Shown here: positions 1 to 5,639 of the stretch, in pieces
Numbering within the stretch: position 1 is the first letter of the stretch
Layout: every line of letters begins with the position of its first letter
Assembly: GCA_934255435.1 (NCBI GenBank)
Contig: CAKQNZ010000119.1
Location: 1 to 6,580 of the forward strand
From: an uncultured Clostridia bacterium
Lineage (GTDB): Bacteria > Bacillota > Clostridia > Peptostreptococcales > Anaerovoracaceae
Direction: 5' to 3'
Length of the DNA stretch: 6,580 nucleotides
Program-made: the position numbers and the translations under genes
The notes under the pieces: generated by a model
Database searches by the model: none
Seen by the model: only the letters and a program-made list of their open reading frames with translations
What the model was told of the DNA's origin: nothing

Positions 1-1039
1 GGCCAGGGAATTTATTTTTCTGGAATATTTCATAATCGACAGAGGATATATGTGGGATACGATACTTGATATACTTGCTGAGAAAGTAAAAGAAGGCGTG
101 GAAGTGCGTCTTATGTACGATGGTACATGTACACTGTCGCTGCTGCCGAAGAACTATCCGGAACAGATGAAGAAACTCGGAATAAAGTGCCGTGTGTTTT
201 CTCCTATGATGCCGTTTCTTTCCACTCATCAGAACAACAGGGATCACCGGAAGATACTGGTCATCGACGGCCAGGTGGCATTCACCGGCGGCGTGAATCT
301 TGCGGATGAATATATAAACAGGCGTGAGAGGTTCGGCCACTGGAAAGATACTGCCATAATGGTGAAAGGCGAAGCGGTGAACAGTTTTACGATAATGTTC
401 CTTCAGATGTGGAACATATCAGAACATACAAGGACAGACTATGATAAGTATATGCGTTTCAGCCATGAGCCTGATCATTCCATGAGAAACGGCGGGTACA
501 TCGTGCCTTACGGAGACAGTCCTTTCGACCATGAGGAAGTCGGCAAAAAAGTATATCTGGATATCATCAACAATTCCAAGGAATATGTAGACATAATGAC
601 ACCATATCTTATACTTGATGAAGAGATGACTAATGCTCTGGTGTATGCAGCCCAGAGGGGCGTCGTTGTGAGGATGATACTGCCCCACATACCTGACAAG
701 AAGTACGCATATCTTCTTGCCAGGACACATTACGAAGAGCTGATCAGTCAGGGTGTGAAGATATACGAATATACTCCGGGATTCGTTCATGCCAAAGTCT
801 TTTCCAGCGACGGTGAAAAAGCTGTCGTAGGGACTATAAATCTGGATTTCAGGAGTCTGTATCTGCATTTTGAATGTGCAGCATACATATGGAAAAACCC
901 TGTTATCGAGGATATAAACAGGGACTTCAAAGATACGCTTGGCAAATGCAGACAGATGACCCTGGAGGACTGTCGCAGATACAGCAGGGCAGGAAAATTT
1001 TTCGGGAAAGTACTGCGCTTCATAGCACCGCTTATGTGA
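1..1039 (+). CDS. cls: Cardiolipin synthase (phospholipase D superfamily), 5'-truncated by window edge
   Basis: This is a membrane enzyme that condenses two phosphatidylglycerols (or transfers a phosphatidyl group) to make cardiolipin. The reading frame is open from base 2, and the 16 residues before the first ATG (position 50) read AREFIFLEYFIIDRGY, a typical internal cardiolipin synthase segment. That ATG is therefore internal and the true start lies to the left. The visible part is 345 residues; family members are usually near 500, so the N-terminal membrane segments and start are missing. Counting from the Met at 50, the two catalytic HxKxxxxD motifs are at H66/K68/D73 (HRKILVID, followed by a GGVN motif) and H247/K249/D254 (HAKVFSSD, followed by GTINLDFRS). 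Both catalytic His residues are present, so the enzyme should be active. The stop TGA is at 1037-1039, 20 nt before the next gene, suggesting co-transcription. The bacterial Cls subfamily is well supported; which paralogue it is cannot be told. Confidence 0.93.
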   Translation, partial: AREFIFLEYFIIDRGYMWDTILDILAEKVKEGVEVRLMYDGTCTLSLLPKNYPEQMKKLGIKCRVFSPMMPFLSTHQNNRDHRKILVIDGQVAFTGGVNLADEYINRRERFGHWKDTAIMVKGEAVNSFTIMFLQMWNISEHTRTDYDKYMRFSHEPDHSMRNGGYIVPYGDSPFDHEEVGKKVYLDIINNSKEYVDIMTPYLILDEEMTNALVYAAQRGVVVRMILPHIPDKKYAYLLARTHYEELISQGVKIYEYTPGFVHAKVFSSDGEKAVVGTINLDFRSLYLHFECAAYIWKNPVIEDINRDFKDTLGKCRQMTLEDCRRYSRAGKFFGKVLRFIAPLM

Positions 1040-1047
1040 TCATATAC

Positions 1048-1053
1048 AGGAGG
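1048..1053 (+). promoter_or_regulatory. Ribosome binding site that fixes the amidohydrolase start
   Basis: AGGAGG lies 6 nt before the ATG at 1060. The frame stays open upstream to an ATG at 874, but that extension would overlap the cardiolipin synthase gene by more than 160 bases and encodes no family-like sequence. The start at 1060 is therefore preferred. Confidence 0.85.
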
Positions 1054-1059
1054 TTTATT

Positions 1060-2352
1060 ATGATTTTTAAAAATATAACTGTTCTGGATGAGGATTTCGG
1101 AATAAAAGAAAATATCTGTGTAAAAGTAACAGATGACAGGATAACATATACCGGAGAAAATGTACCGGCTGACATACCGGAAGACGAGAGAGTCTACGAT
1201 GGAAAAGGCAAGCTCCTTATGAGCGGATTTTACAATGCTCACGGGCACTCGCCGATGTCTCTTATGAGAGGATACGGAGAGAACATGTCCCTTCAGGACT
1301 GGCTGAATAAAAAGATATTTCCATTCGAAGACAAGCTGGACAGTGAGGCTGTATACTGGGCGACGATGCTCACCATGGCAGAATCATTCAGATTCGGCAT
1401 CGTTTCCACCAGCGATATGTACTACTTCTGCGAAGATATGGCAAGAGCCGTCATCGAAAGCGGTGCAAAGGCCAATATCGCAAGATCTCTGACGAACTTC
1501 ACCGGTGAAACACCGGAATCCATGGAGAGTTTCAGGGAGGCGGTGGACTTTTATGCGAAATATCATGATACTGCAGACGGCAGGCTCAAAGTCGATATGA
1601 GTCTCCATGCGGAATATACATCGGATTTTGCAACTGCAAAGGCACTGGCTGATCATGCGAAGACAATCGATACGGTGATGCAGATACATGTATCGGAAAC
1701 GGTCTCCGAACATGAAGGCTGCATCCAGCGTCACGGGCTGACGCCTGCGGCTTATCTCGAAAAAGCAGGACTCTTCGATGTTCCTGCCATAGCGGCGCAC
1801 TGTGTACACTCGACTGATGAGGATCTTGAAATTTTCAGAGAGAAAGGTGTTACAGTAGCAGCAAACCCTGTCAGCAATATGAAGCTGGCAAGCGGTATAT
1901 GCGATGCTGCAAATGTTCTGGAACACGGAGTCAATCTTGCGATAGGTACCGACAGTGTAGCCAGCAATAACAGCCTGAATTTTGCAGAAGAAATGAAAGT
2001 GCTGGCGATAGGCAGCAAGATAGCAAGAAAAAATCCTTCCGCACTTTCACCGCAGCAGATACTGCGGGCAGCTACACTCGGCGGAGCAAAAGCACAGAAA
2101 AGAAACGACTGTGGCTCCGTAAAAGAAGGAGGCAAGGCTGATCTCATTGTGTTCGATATTTCACATCCGAATATGCATCCTGTTCACGATATCATCAACA
2201 ATATGGTGTATTCTGTTTCAGGTGATGAGATCATTATGACGATGATAGATGGAAAGATCGTATATGAGAATGGAGAATATACGACCCTCGATATCGAAAA
2301 AGTTATTTACAAAGCAGAAGAAGCGACTATAAAAATACTGGAAAGGCTCTGA
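1060..2352 (+). CDS. Amidohydrolase, MtaD/SAH deaminase-like (ATZ/TRZ family)
   Basis: A 430-residue cytosolic metal-dependent deaminase of the amidohydrolase superfamily, closest by motif to 5-methylthioadenosine/S-adenosylhomocysteine deaminases (MtaD). These hydrolyse the adenine amino group of MTA, SAH or adenosine to inosine derivatives and ammonia. Visible landmarks, in family order, are metal ligands H61 and H63 (NAHGHSPMSLMRGY), H210 with catalytic E213 (HVSET), catalytic H247 (AAHCVH) and metal ligand D298 (GTDSVASNN). A C-terminal beta-sandwich return follows (GGKADLIVFD, about 357-366; VYENGEY, about 401-407). All expected active-site residues are present, so the enzyme should be functional. 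The start at 1060 has a strong Shine-Dalgarno. The stop is 2 nt before the next ATG, implying translational coupling. The exact substrate is not provable here: chlorohydrolase-like or other aminopurine/pterin deaminases of the same family remain possible. The mtaD symbol is therefore withheld. Confidence 0.85.
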   Translation: MIFKNITVLDEDFGIKENICVKVTDDRITYTGENVPADIPEDERVYDGKGKLLMSGFYNAHGHSPMSLMRGYGENMSLQDWLNKKIFPFEDKLDSEAVYWATMLTMAESFRFGIVSTSDMYYFCEDMARAVIESGAKANIARSLTNFTGETPESMESFREAVDFYAKYHDTADGRLKVDMSLHAEYTSDFATAKALADHAKTIDTVMQIHVSETVSEHEGCIQRHGLTPAAYLEKAGLFDVPAIAAHCVHSTDEDLEIFREKGVTVAANPVSNMKLASGICDAANVLEHGVNLAIGTDSVASNNSLNFAEEMKVLAIGSKIARKNPSALSPQQILRAATLGGAKAQKRNDCGSVKEGGKADLIVFDISHPNMHPVHDIINNMVYSVSGDEIIMTMIDGKIVYENGEYTTLDIEKVIYKAEEATIKILERL

Positions 2353-2354
2353 TC

Positions 2355-3983
2355 ATGGCTAACAAATCACTTGTAAAAGGTGCAGCCGTACTGGCTGTGG
2401 CTGGAATATTCGTTAAAGTCCTCGGTGCGGCATTCAGGATACCGCTGGCAAACTATATAGGCACAGAAGGTATGGCGAATTATTCGCCGGCGTACTACCT
2501 ATATGCGTTCATACTTGTAATAGCGACGGCCGGTCTTCCGGTAGCTATCTCGAAGATGGTATCAGAAAGATGTGCTGTCGGACAGTTCAGAGAAGCTGAA
2601 CGTGTCTTCAAGATATCGAGGACGCTGATGATAGTCATCGGCATAGTCGGATTCTGTCTGCTGTTCTTTTTCAGCGATTTTATCGCAGGACTGATAAACA
2701 TCAAAGGGGCATCTCTTTCGATGAAGGCTACAGCGCCTGCACTTCTGCTGGTGCCTATGATGTCATCATACAGAGGATATTTCCAGGGCATGCAGAACAT
2801 GGTGCCTACTGCGGTATCGCAGGTCACAGAGCAGGTATTCAGAGTTGCGATAGGACTTGCAGCGGCATATTTCATGATGAATTCAGCTATCATCGCATCA
2901 GATTACAAAGATATAGAACGTGGTGCTGCAGGCGGATGTTTCGGTGCTTCTGCAGGCGCCATAGGGGGACTGCTCACTGTACTGATAATCTATCTCATAT
3001 CACACAGACAGCTCAAAGACCGTATACATCGTGACAGAACGACTGAACACGAATCATCTTCGAGCATACTGAAAAGAATAGTGATAATAGCGGTGCCGAT
3101 AACTATAGGAGCTACGATAATGCCCCTTGTCAATCTCATAGATGCAGCGATCGTAAAAAGCAGGCTTCTTGATGCAGGTTTCAGCAACTCCATGGCCAAC
3201 GACATATACGGTCAGCTTACAGGTCTTGCTGAACCTATAATAGGATTCCCGCAGGTGCTGATATCTGCTATAGTTGTCAGCCTTGTGCCTATGGTGGCAG
3301 CCGCCAACAGACTCAGAAACAAAGACGATTTGCAGAAAAGCATATCTATGGGTCTGAGATTTTCCATGATACTGGCATTCCCGTGTGCCGCAGGCCTGCT
3401 GGTGCTGGCGGCTCCTGTACTGATGCTGCTGTATCCGGCTCAGAAAGCAAGCGCCATGAATGCTGCGCCATGTCTTCAGGTAATGGCCATCAGCTTCATA
3501 CTCCTTGCTCTGATAAATACCATGACAGGTATACTGCAGGGTATAGGCAAACAGGTATATCCGGTAATATACTTGTTTACTGGTATGATCTTCAAGCTTG
3601 GCGTGACCTGGGTGCTTACTGCGGTTCCGTCCATAAATATCATAGGCGCTGCAATAGGAACAACGACAGCATATATAGTTGCTGCATTCCTTGACTTCCG
3701 TGCAATGATGAGATTCACAAAAGTCAGACTCCCGCTGAAACTTATAATCGTAAAGCCGCTTGTAAGTGCGGCAGTAATGGCTGTACCGGTATATTTCGTT
3801 TACAAAGGAGTCTTCGCACTTCTTGGCAGCAATTCACTGGCAACGCTTCTGGCGATAATCGCAGGAGTAGTGGTGTATGCGCTGATGATCATAAAAATCA
3901 AGGCGGTAACAAGAGACGAACTTATGCTGAATCCTCTGGGACGCAAAGCTGCTGTATTATGCGATAAACTGAGATTGTGGTAA
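2355..3983 (+). CDS. SpoVB/YtgP (MurJ-like) oligosaccharide flippase of the MOP superfamily
   Basis: A 542-residue polytopic inner-membrane protein with the MVF/MATE-like fold, in the polysaccharide-biosynthesis family that includes B. subtilis SpoVB and the lipid II flippase YtgP/MurJ. These proteins flip undecaprenyl-linked cell-wall precursors across the membrane. Hydrophobic segments repeat along the length (e.g. about 8-26, 46-66, 90-112, 126-136, 160-182, 196-215, 242-262, 296-316, 334-360, 374-394, 402-422, 426-446, 464-486, 494-514). The longest hydrophilic loop is about 216-240 (charged, EHESSSS). The stretch RGYFQG (140-145), followed by PTAVSQVTEQVFR (151-163), is a hallmark of the SpoVB/YtgP group. 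Length fits the family (about 520-550). The start is 2 nt after the amidohydrolase stop, with a GGAAAGG site (2340-2346) inside the upstream gene. Whether it serves vegetative peptidoglycan synthesis, cortex synthesis or another glycan cannot be decided from the sequence. Confidence 0.9.
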   Translation: MANKSLVKGAAVLAVAGIFVKVLGAAFRIPLANYIGTEGMANYSPAYYLYAFILVIATAGLPVAISKMVSERCAVGQFREAERVFKISRTLMIVIGIVGFCLLFFFSDFIAGLINIKGASLSMKATAPALLLVPMMSSYRGYFQGMQNMVPTAVSQVTEQVFRVAIGLAAAYFMMNSAIIASDYKDIERGAAGGCFGASAGAIGGLLTVLIIYLISHRQLKDRIHRDRTTEHESSSSILKRIVIIAVPITIGATIMPLVNLIDAAIVKSRLLDAGFSNSMANDIYGQLTGLAEPIIGFPQVLISAIVVSLVPMVAAANRLRNKDDLQKSISMGLRFSMILAFPCAAGLLVLAAPVLMLLYPAQKASAMNAAPCLQVMAISFILLALINTMTGILQGIGKQVYPVIYLFTGMIFKLGVTWVLTAVPSINIIGAAIGTTTAYIVAAFLDFRAMMRFTKVRLPLKLIIVKPLVSAAVMAVPVYFVYKGVFALLGSNSLATLLAIIAGVVVYALMIIKIKAVTRDELMLNPLGRKAAVLCDKLRLW

Positions 3984-3993
3984 AAGCCTGAAA

Positions 3994-4029
3994 TGCTTAT
4001 GATTTAATCCGTTTTATAAGCGAATTTTC
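3994..4029 (+). terminator. Possible weak AT-rich terminator after the flippase gene
   Basis: TGCTTATGA (3994-4002) can pair with TTTATAAGCG (within 4013-4022), the core being GCTTAT/ATAAGC (3995-4000 with 4016-4021) plus two G-U wobbles. The loop is about 11 nt, and a T-rich but interrupted stretch AATTTTCTT follows. The stem is AT-rich, so termination may be leaky. It is the only hairpin seen between the flippase stop and the hup promoter. Confidence 0.35.
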
Positions 4030-4058
4030 TTGACAAACCCATTGAAAAATGGGAAAAT
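4030..4058 (+). promoter_or_regulatory. Sigma-A-type promoter of hup
   Basis: A perfect -35 box TTGACA (4030-4035), a 17-bp spacer and a -10 box GAAAAT (4053-4058; 4 of 6 consensus bases, including the key second A and last T). The start of transcription is predicted near 4064-4066, giving a leader of about 68 nt. The spacer holds a dyad, CCCATT (4038-4043) and AATGGG (4048-4053), around GAAA. This could be an operator or chance. Confidence 0.7.
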
Positions 4059-4064
4059 AGAACG

Positions 4065-4087
4065 CAGGACAGTGATGTTTGGTCCTG
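4065..4087 (+). promoter_or_regulatory. Hairpin at the predicted 5' end of the hup transcript
   Basis: CAGGAC (4065-4070) pairs perfectly with GTCCTG (4082-4087) around an 11-nt loop. A G-U pair (4064/4088) can extend it. It lies exactly where transcription should begin from the promoter at 4030-4058, so the mRNA would start in a stem. A role in mRNA stability is inferred only. Confidence 0.5.
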
Positions 4088-4091
4088 TAGG

Positions 4092-4117
4092 AAACAAATG
4101 ATTTTGTTTATTTTTTT
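4092..4117 (+). promoter_or_regulatory. AT-rich hairpin plus T-run in the hup leader
   Basis: AAACAAA (4092-4098) pairs with TTTGTTT (4103-4109) around loop TGAT. It is followed by A and seven T (4111-4117), directly before the Shine-Dalgarno AAGGAGG (4118-4124). The layout resembles an intrinsic terminator, but the stem has only one G-C pair. It may be a weak attenuator, a translation-modulating stem, or simply an unstructured U-rich standby site. Confidence 0.35.
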
Positions 4118-4124
4118 AAGGAGG
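4118..4124 (+). promoter_or_regulatory. Strong hup ribosome binding site
   Basis: AAGGAGG is a near-complete anti-16S match placed 8 nt before the hup ATG at 4133, right after a U-rich tract. It fits a highly translated nucleoid protein. Confidence 0.85.
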
Positions 4125-4132
4125 ATATATAG

Positions 4133-4411
4133 ATGAATAAAGCTGAATTAGTAGCTGCAATAGCAGAAAAAACTGATCTTAAAAAGAAGGACGCCGAGAT
4201 GGCTGTGAGCGCATTCGTATCAAGTGTTGAAGAAGCGCTCGTCAAGGGTGACAAAGTCCAGCTGATCGGATTCGGAACTTTCGAAGTCCGTGAAAGAAAA
4301 GCAAGACAGGGCAGAAATCCAAGAAAGCCGGGCGAAGTTATCAAGATCGCTGCTTCAAAAGCTCCTGTGTTCAAAGCAGGAAAGGCTCTCAAGGATGCTG
4401 TTAATAAATAA
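4133..4411 (+). CDS. hup: DNA-binding protein HU
   Basis: A 92-residue histone-like nucleoid protein that dimerises and bends DNA, compacting the chromosome and aiding replication and repair. Length is normal for the family (about 90). It opens with [14 protein letters not shown], the usual HU helix 1. The core carries [10 protein letters not shown] (46-55). The DNA-binding beta-arm holds the signature GRNPRKPGE (60-68), with P63 as the DNA-intercalating proline. It ends with the canonical [12 protein letters not shown] helix. Basic and complete, it has no odd residues. Lysine codons and the strong Shine-Dalgarno suggest high expression. It has its own promoter and a strong terminator, so it is mainly monocistronic, with rqcP just downstream. 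IHF is unlikely because the sequence follows HU at the arm and termini. Confidence 0.97.
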   Translation: MNKAELVAAIAEKTDLKKKDAEMAVSAFVSSVEEALVKGDKVQLIGFGTFEVRERKARQGRNPRKPGEVIKIAASKAPVFKAGKALKDAVNK

Positions 4412-4420
4412 ATCGGATTT

Positions 4421-4450
4421 AAAGAGTAACGTCACCGTTGCTCTTTTTTT
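4421..4450 (+). terminator. Strong intrinsic terminator of hup
   Basis: AAAGAGTAACG (4421-4431) pairs with CGTTGCTCTTT (4436-4446) around loop TCAC: 11 pairs with a single T-G wobble. A run of seven T (4444-4450) follows. It starts 10 nt after the hup stop, so most hup transcripts should end here, before rqcP. Confidence 0.9.
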
Positions 4451-4472
4451 CAACGGACCTTCCCCACAGAAC

Positions 4473-4477
4473 AGGAG
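4473..4477 (+). promoter_or_regulatory. Ribosome binding site that fixes the rqcP start
   Basis: AGGAG sits 8 nt before the ATG at 4486. An in-frame ATG at 4438 would begin inside the hup terminator hairpin and add 16 residues not found in RqcP proteins, so 4486 is chosen. Confidence 0.8.
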
Positions 4478-4485
4478 ACGGTAAA

Positions 4486-4728
4486 ATGAGAATAGATAAA
4501 TTTCTAAAAAATTCCAGGATAATAAAACGGCGCACAGTTGCCAAAGACGCCTGTGAACAGGGTCACATAACTGTGAATGGAAAAACTGCGAAGCCCGGTA
4601 CCGAAGTGAAAGAAGGCGACAACATATTCATCCAGTTCGGGAACGGCAGCCTGAATGTAGAGGTGACAGAGCTTCTTGAATCATGCAGGAAGGAAGACGC
4701 AGTCAGAATGTACAAGGTCATTGAATAG
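4486..4728 (+). CDS. rqcP: RqcP, S4-domain factor of ribosome-associated quality control (YabO/Hsp15-like)
   Basis: An 80-residue RNA-binding protein. In B. subtilis, RqcP (YabO) binds stalled 50S subunits with RqcH and peptidyl-tRNA and drives alanine tailing of stalled nascent chains. The N-terminal S4 domain (about 1-50) reads MRIDKFLKNSRIIKRRT, with R2, R11 and the basic cluster K14-R15-R16. It continues through QGHITVNGK (25-33), AKPGTEVKEGD (35-45) and an FxQFGN strand. The C-terminal tail ends in MYKVIE, resembling the MYxI ending of B. subtilis RqcP. Length is slightly short of the B. subtilis protein (86). It follows hup and lies two genes after a SpoVB-like flippase, echoing the spoVB-mazG-yabO neighbourhood known in Bacillota, but mazG and the sporulation genes yabP/yabQ are absent. 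It stands between two terminators without an evident promoter of its own. Its last codons form one arm of its terminator. Confidence 0.93.
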   Translation: MRIDKFLKNSRIIKRRTVAKDACEQGHITVNGKTAKPGTEVKEGDNIFIQFGNGSLNVEVTELLESCRKEDAVRMYKVIE

Positions 4729-4752
4729 ACAGGACCTTGTACATTTCTTTTT
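4706..4752 (+). terminator. Strong intrinsic terminator overlapping the 3' end of rqcP
   Basis: ATGTACAAGGTC (4708-4719) pairs perfectly with GACCTTGTACAT (4733-4744). An A-T pair (4707/4745) and a G-U pair (4706/4746) extend the stem. The 13-nt loop holds the rqcP stop codon (4726-4728). The T-rich tail TTTCTTTTT runs 4744-4752. The left arm codes for the MYKV residues of RqcP. It separates rqcP from the dap genes. Confidence 0.9.
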
Positions 4753-4766
4753 GACGCAAAAAAGAG

Positions 4767-4795
4767 TTAAATTTACCGGTGATTAGTGATATAAT
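4767..4795 (+). promoter_or_regulatory. Promoter of the dapF-dapA operon (extended -10)
   Basis: A perfect -10 TATAAT (4790-4795) preceded by TG one base upstream (TGATATAAT), the extended -10 form. The -35 at 17 bp is poor (TTAAAT, 4767-4772), as is common with an extended -10, and an A-rich stretch lies upstream. Transcription should start near 4801-4803, only about 12 nt before the dapF ATG at 4814 and at the edge of the AGAGG ribosome site (4801-4805). Confidence 0.7.
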
Positions 4796-4813
4796 ACAAA
4801 AGAGGTATAATAT

Positions 4814-5623
4814 ATGATAAATTTTACAAAATACCACGGATGCGGTAATAATTTCATAATAGTAAGAGAAGATGATGTCAGAGGATACGACTACAGCCAG
4901 CTTGCTCTGGACATGTGTAGCGTCAGTACAGGGATAGGTGCAGACGGACTTATCGTAGTGCGTGAGGAACCTGCTCTTGAAATGGTATTCTACAACATGG
5001 ATGGCAGCAGGGCTCCTATGTGCGGCAACGGCATCAGATGTTTTGCAGCGTACTGCTACGACAATGGGATCTGTCGCAGCAAGGAATATCCTGTTGAAAC
5101 ACTGGCGGGGATTATGGTAGTAAACGTGATAAGCACAGATCCGTTCATGGTGCGTATAGACATGGGCAGACCGCTGTTTGAACCGGCATCTTTCGGGGTA
5201 GTGGACGATGCAGACGAGTTCATGTCCAGGACACTGCATACGACAGAAGGCGACTTCACAGTCAGCAGTTGCTTCATGGGTACTGTACATACAGTCGTAT
5301 GGGTGGATAAATATCCTTCGGAGACAGCAGCTTCACAGCTTTCGAATCATCCGGTATTCACAGAAAAGACTAATGTCAATTTCGTCAGATATATAGACCG
5401 CAGTACGCTTGAGATCAAAACATTCGAGCGTGGCGTAGGCTTCACCTGTGCATGCGGCACCGGAGCCTGTGCATCCCTTGTGATGGGAATAAGAGAAGGC
5501 AGGACTGACCGCAAAGTGACAGTGATACTGCCTTACGGCAGACTGATAATAGAACAGCTCGACGATGGTACCGTGATGATGACAGGACCTGCAGTCAGAG
5601 TAGCTGAAGGGACTTATTATTGA
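4814..5623 (+). CDS. dapF: Diaminopimelate epimerase
   Basis: A 269-residue cytosolic, cofactor-independent racemase that converts LL- to meso-diaminopimelate, the precursor of lysine and of the peptidoglycan cross-linking residue. The two catalytic cysteines are visible: C70 in MDGSRAPMCGNGIRCFA (62-78) and C214 in the CACGTGACAS motif (212-221). Substrate-binding counterparts include N12 (HGCGNNFI), N61, N187 (TNVNF) and E205-R206 (FERGVG). Length is normal for the family (about 270-280). Two motifs depart from the usual form: GND is GNN at 11-13, and the GNPH motif is GTVH at 156-159, so the Asn that normally contacts substrate is Thr157. The start at 4814 fits the usual N-terminus and has AGAGG 8 nt upstream. 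It is the first gene of a dapF-dapA-(dapB) unit, 16 nt before dapA. No lysine riboswitch precedes it. Confidence 0.93.
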   Translation: MINFTKYHGCGNNFIIVREDDVRGYDYSQLALDMCSVSTGIGADGLIVVREEPALEMVFYNMDGSRAPMCGNGIRCFAAYCYDNGICRSKEYPVETLAGIMVVNVISTDPFMVRIDMGRPLFEPASFGVVDDADEFMSRTLHTTEGDFTVSSCFMGTVHTVVWVDKYPSETAASQLSNHPVFTEKTNVNFVRYIDRSTLEIKTFERGVGFTCACGTGACASLVMGIREGRTDRKVTVILPYGRLIIEQLDDGTVMMTGPAVRVAEGTYY

Positions 5624-5626
5624 AAC

Positions 5627-5632
5627 AGGAGG
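5627..5632 (+). promoter_or_regulatory. dapA ribosome binding site
   Basis: AGGAGG (continuing into GG) lies 7 nt before the ATG at 5640 and 3 nt after the dapF stop. This is strong independent initiation within the operon. Confidence 0.8.
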
Positions 5633-5639
5633 GGTTCAT

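Noticed and set aside
874..1059. N-terminal extension of the amidohydrolase frame to an ATG at 874
   Set aside because: It overlaps the conserved cardiolipin synthase end in another frame and has no family-like sequence; the AGGAGG at 1048-1053 points to the ATG at 1060.
1384..1926. Open frame of 180 codons on the minus strand across the amidohydrolase
   Set aside because: Shadow of a conserved gene; the translation shows no domain, and no ribosome site was recognised.
3984..4132. Riboswitch or small RNA gene in the flippase-hup gap
   Set aside because: The region is explained by a weak hairpin, a promoter and two short leader stems; no known riboswitch core could be recognised in so short a leader.
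4438..4485. Upstream ATG for rqcP at 4438
   Set aside because: It lies inside the hup terminator hairpin with no Shine-Dalgarno; RqcP proteins begin MRxDKFLK, matching the ATG at 4486.
4751..4756. TTGACG overlapping the rqcP terminator T-run as a -35 box for dapF
   Set aside because: It is 33 bp from the TATAAT at 4790, far beyond the usable 16-18 bp spacing, and no -10 lies at the right distance.
4806..4811. Second TATAAT just before the dapF ATG
   Set aside because: It would start transcription inside dapF and lacks a -35; it lies in the spacer between Shine-Dalgarno and start codon, so it is probably chance AT-richness.
4718..5290. Long open frame (190 codons) on the minus strand across dapF
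   Set aside because: It is antisense to a clearly conserved gene, and its predicted protein is Cys/His/Tyr-rich without recognisable motifs, as expected for a shadow frame.
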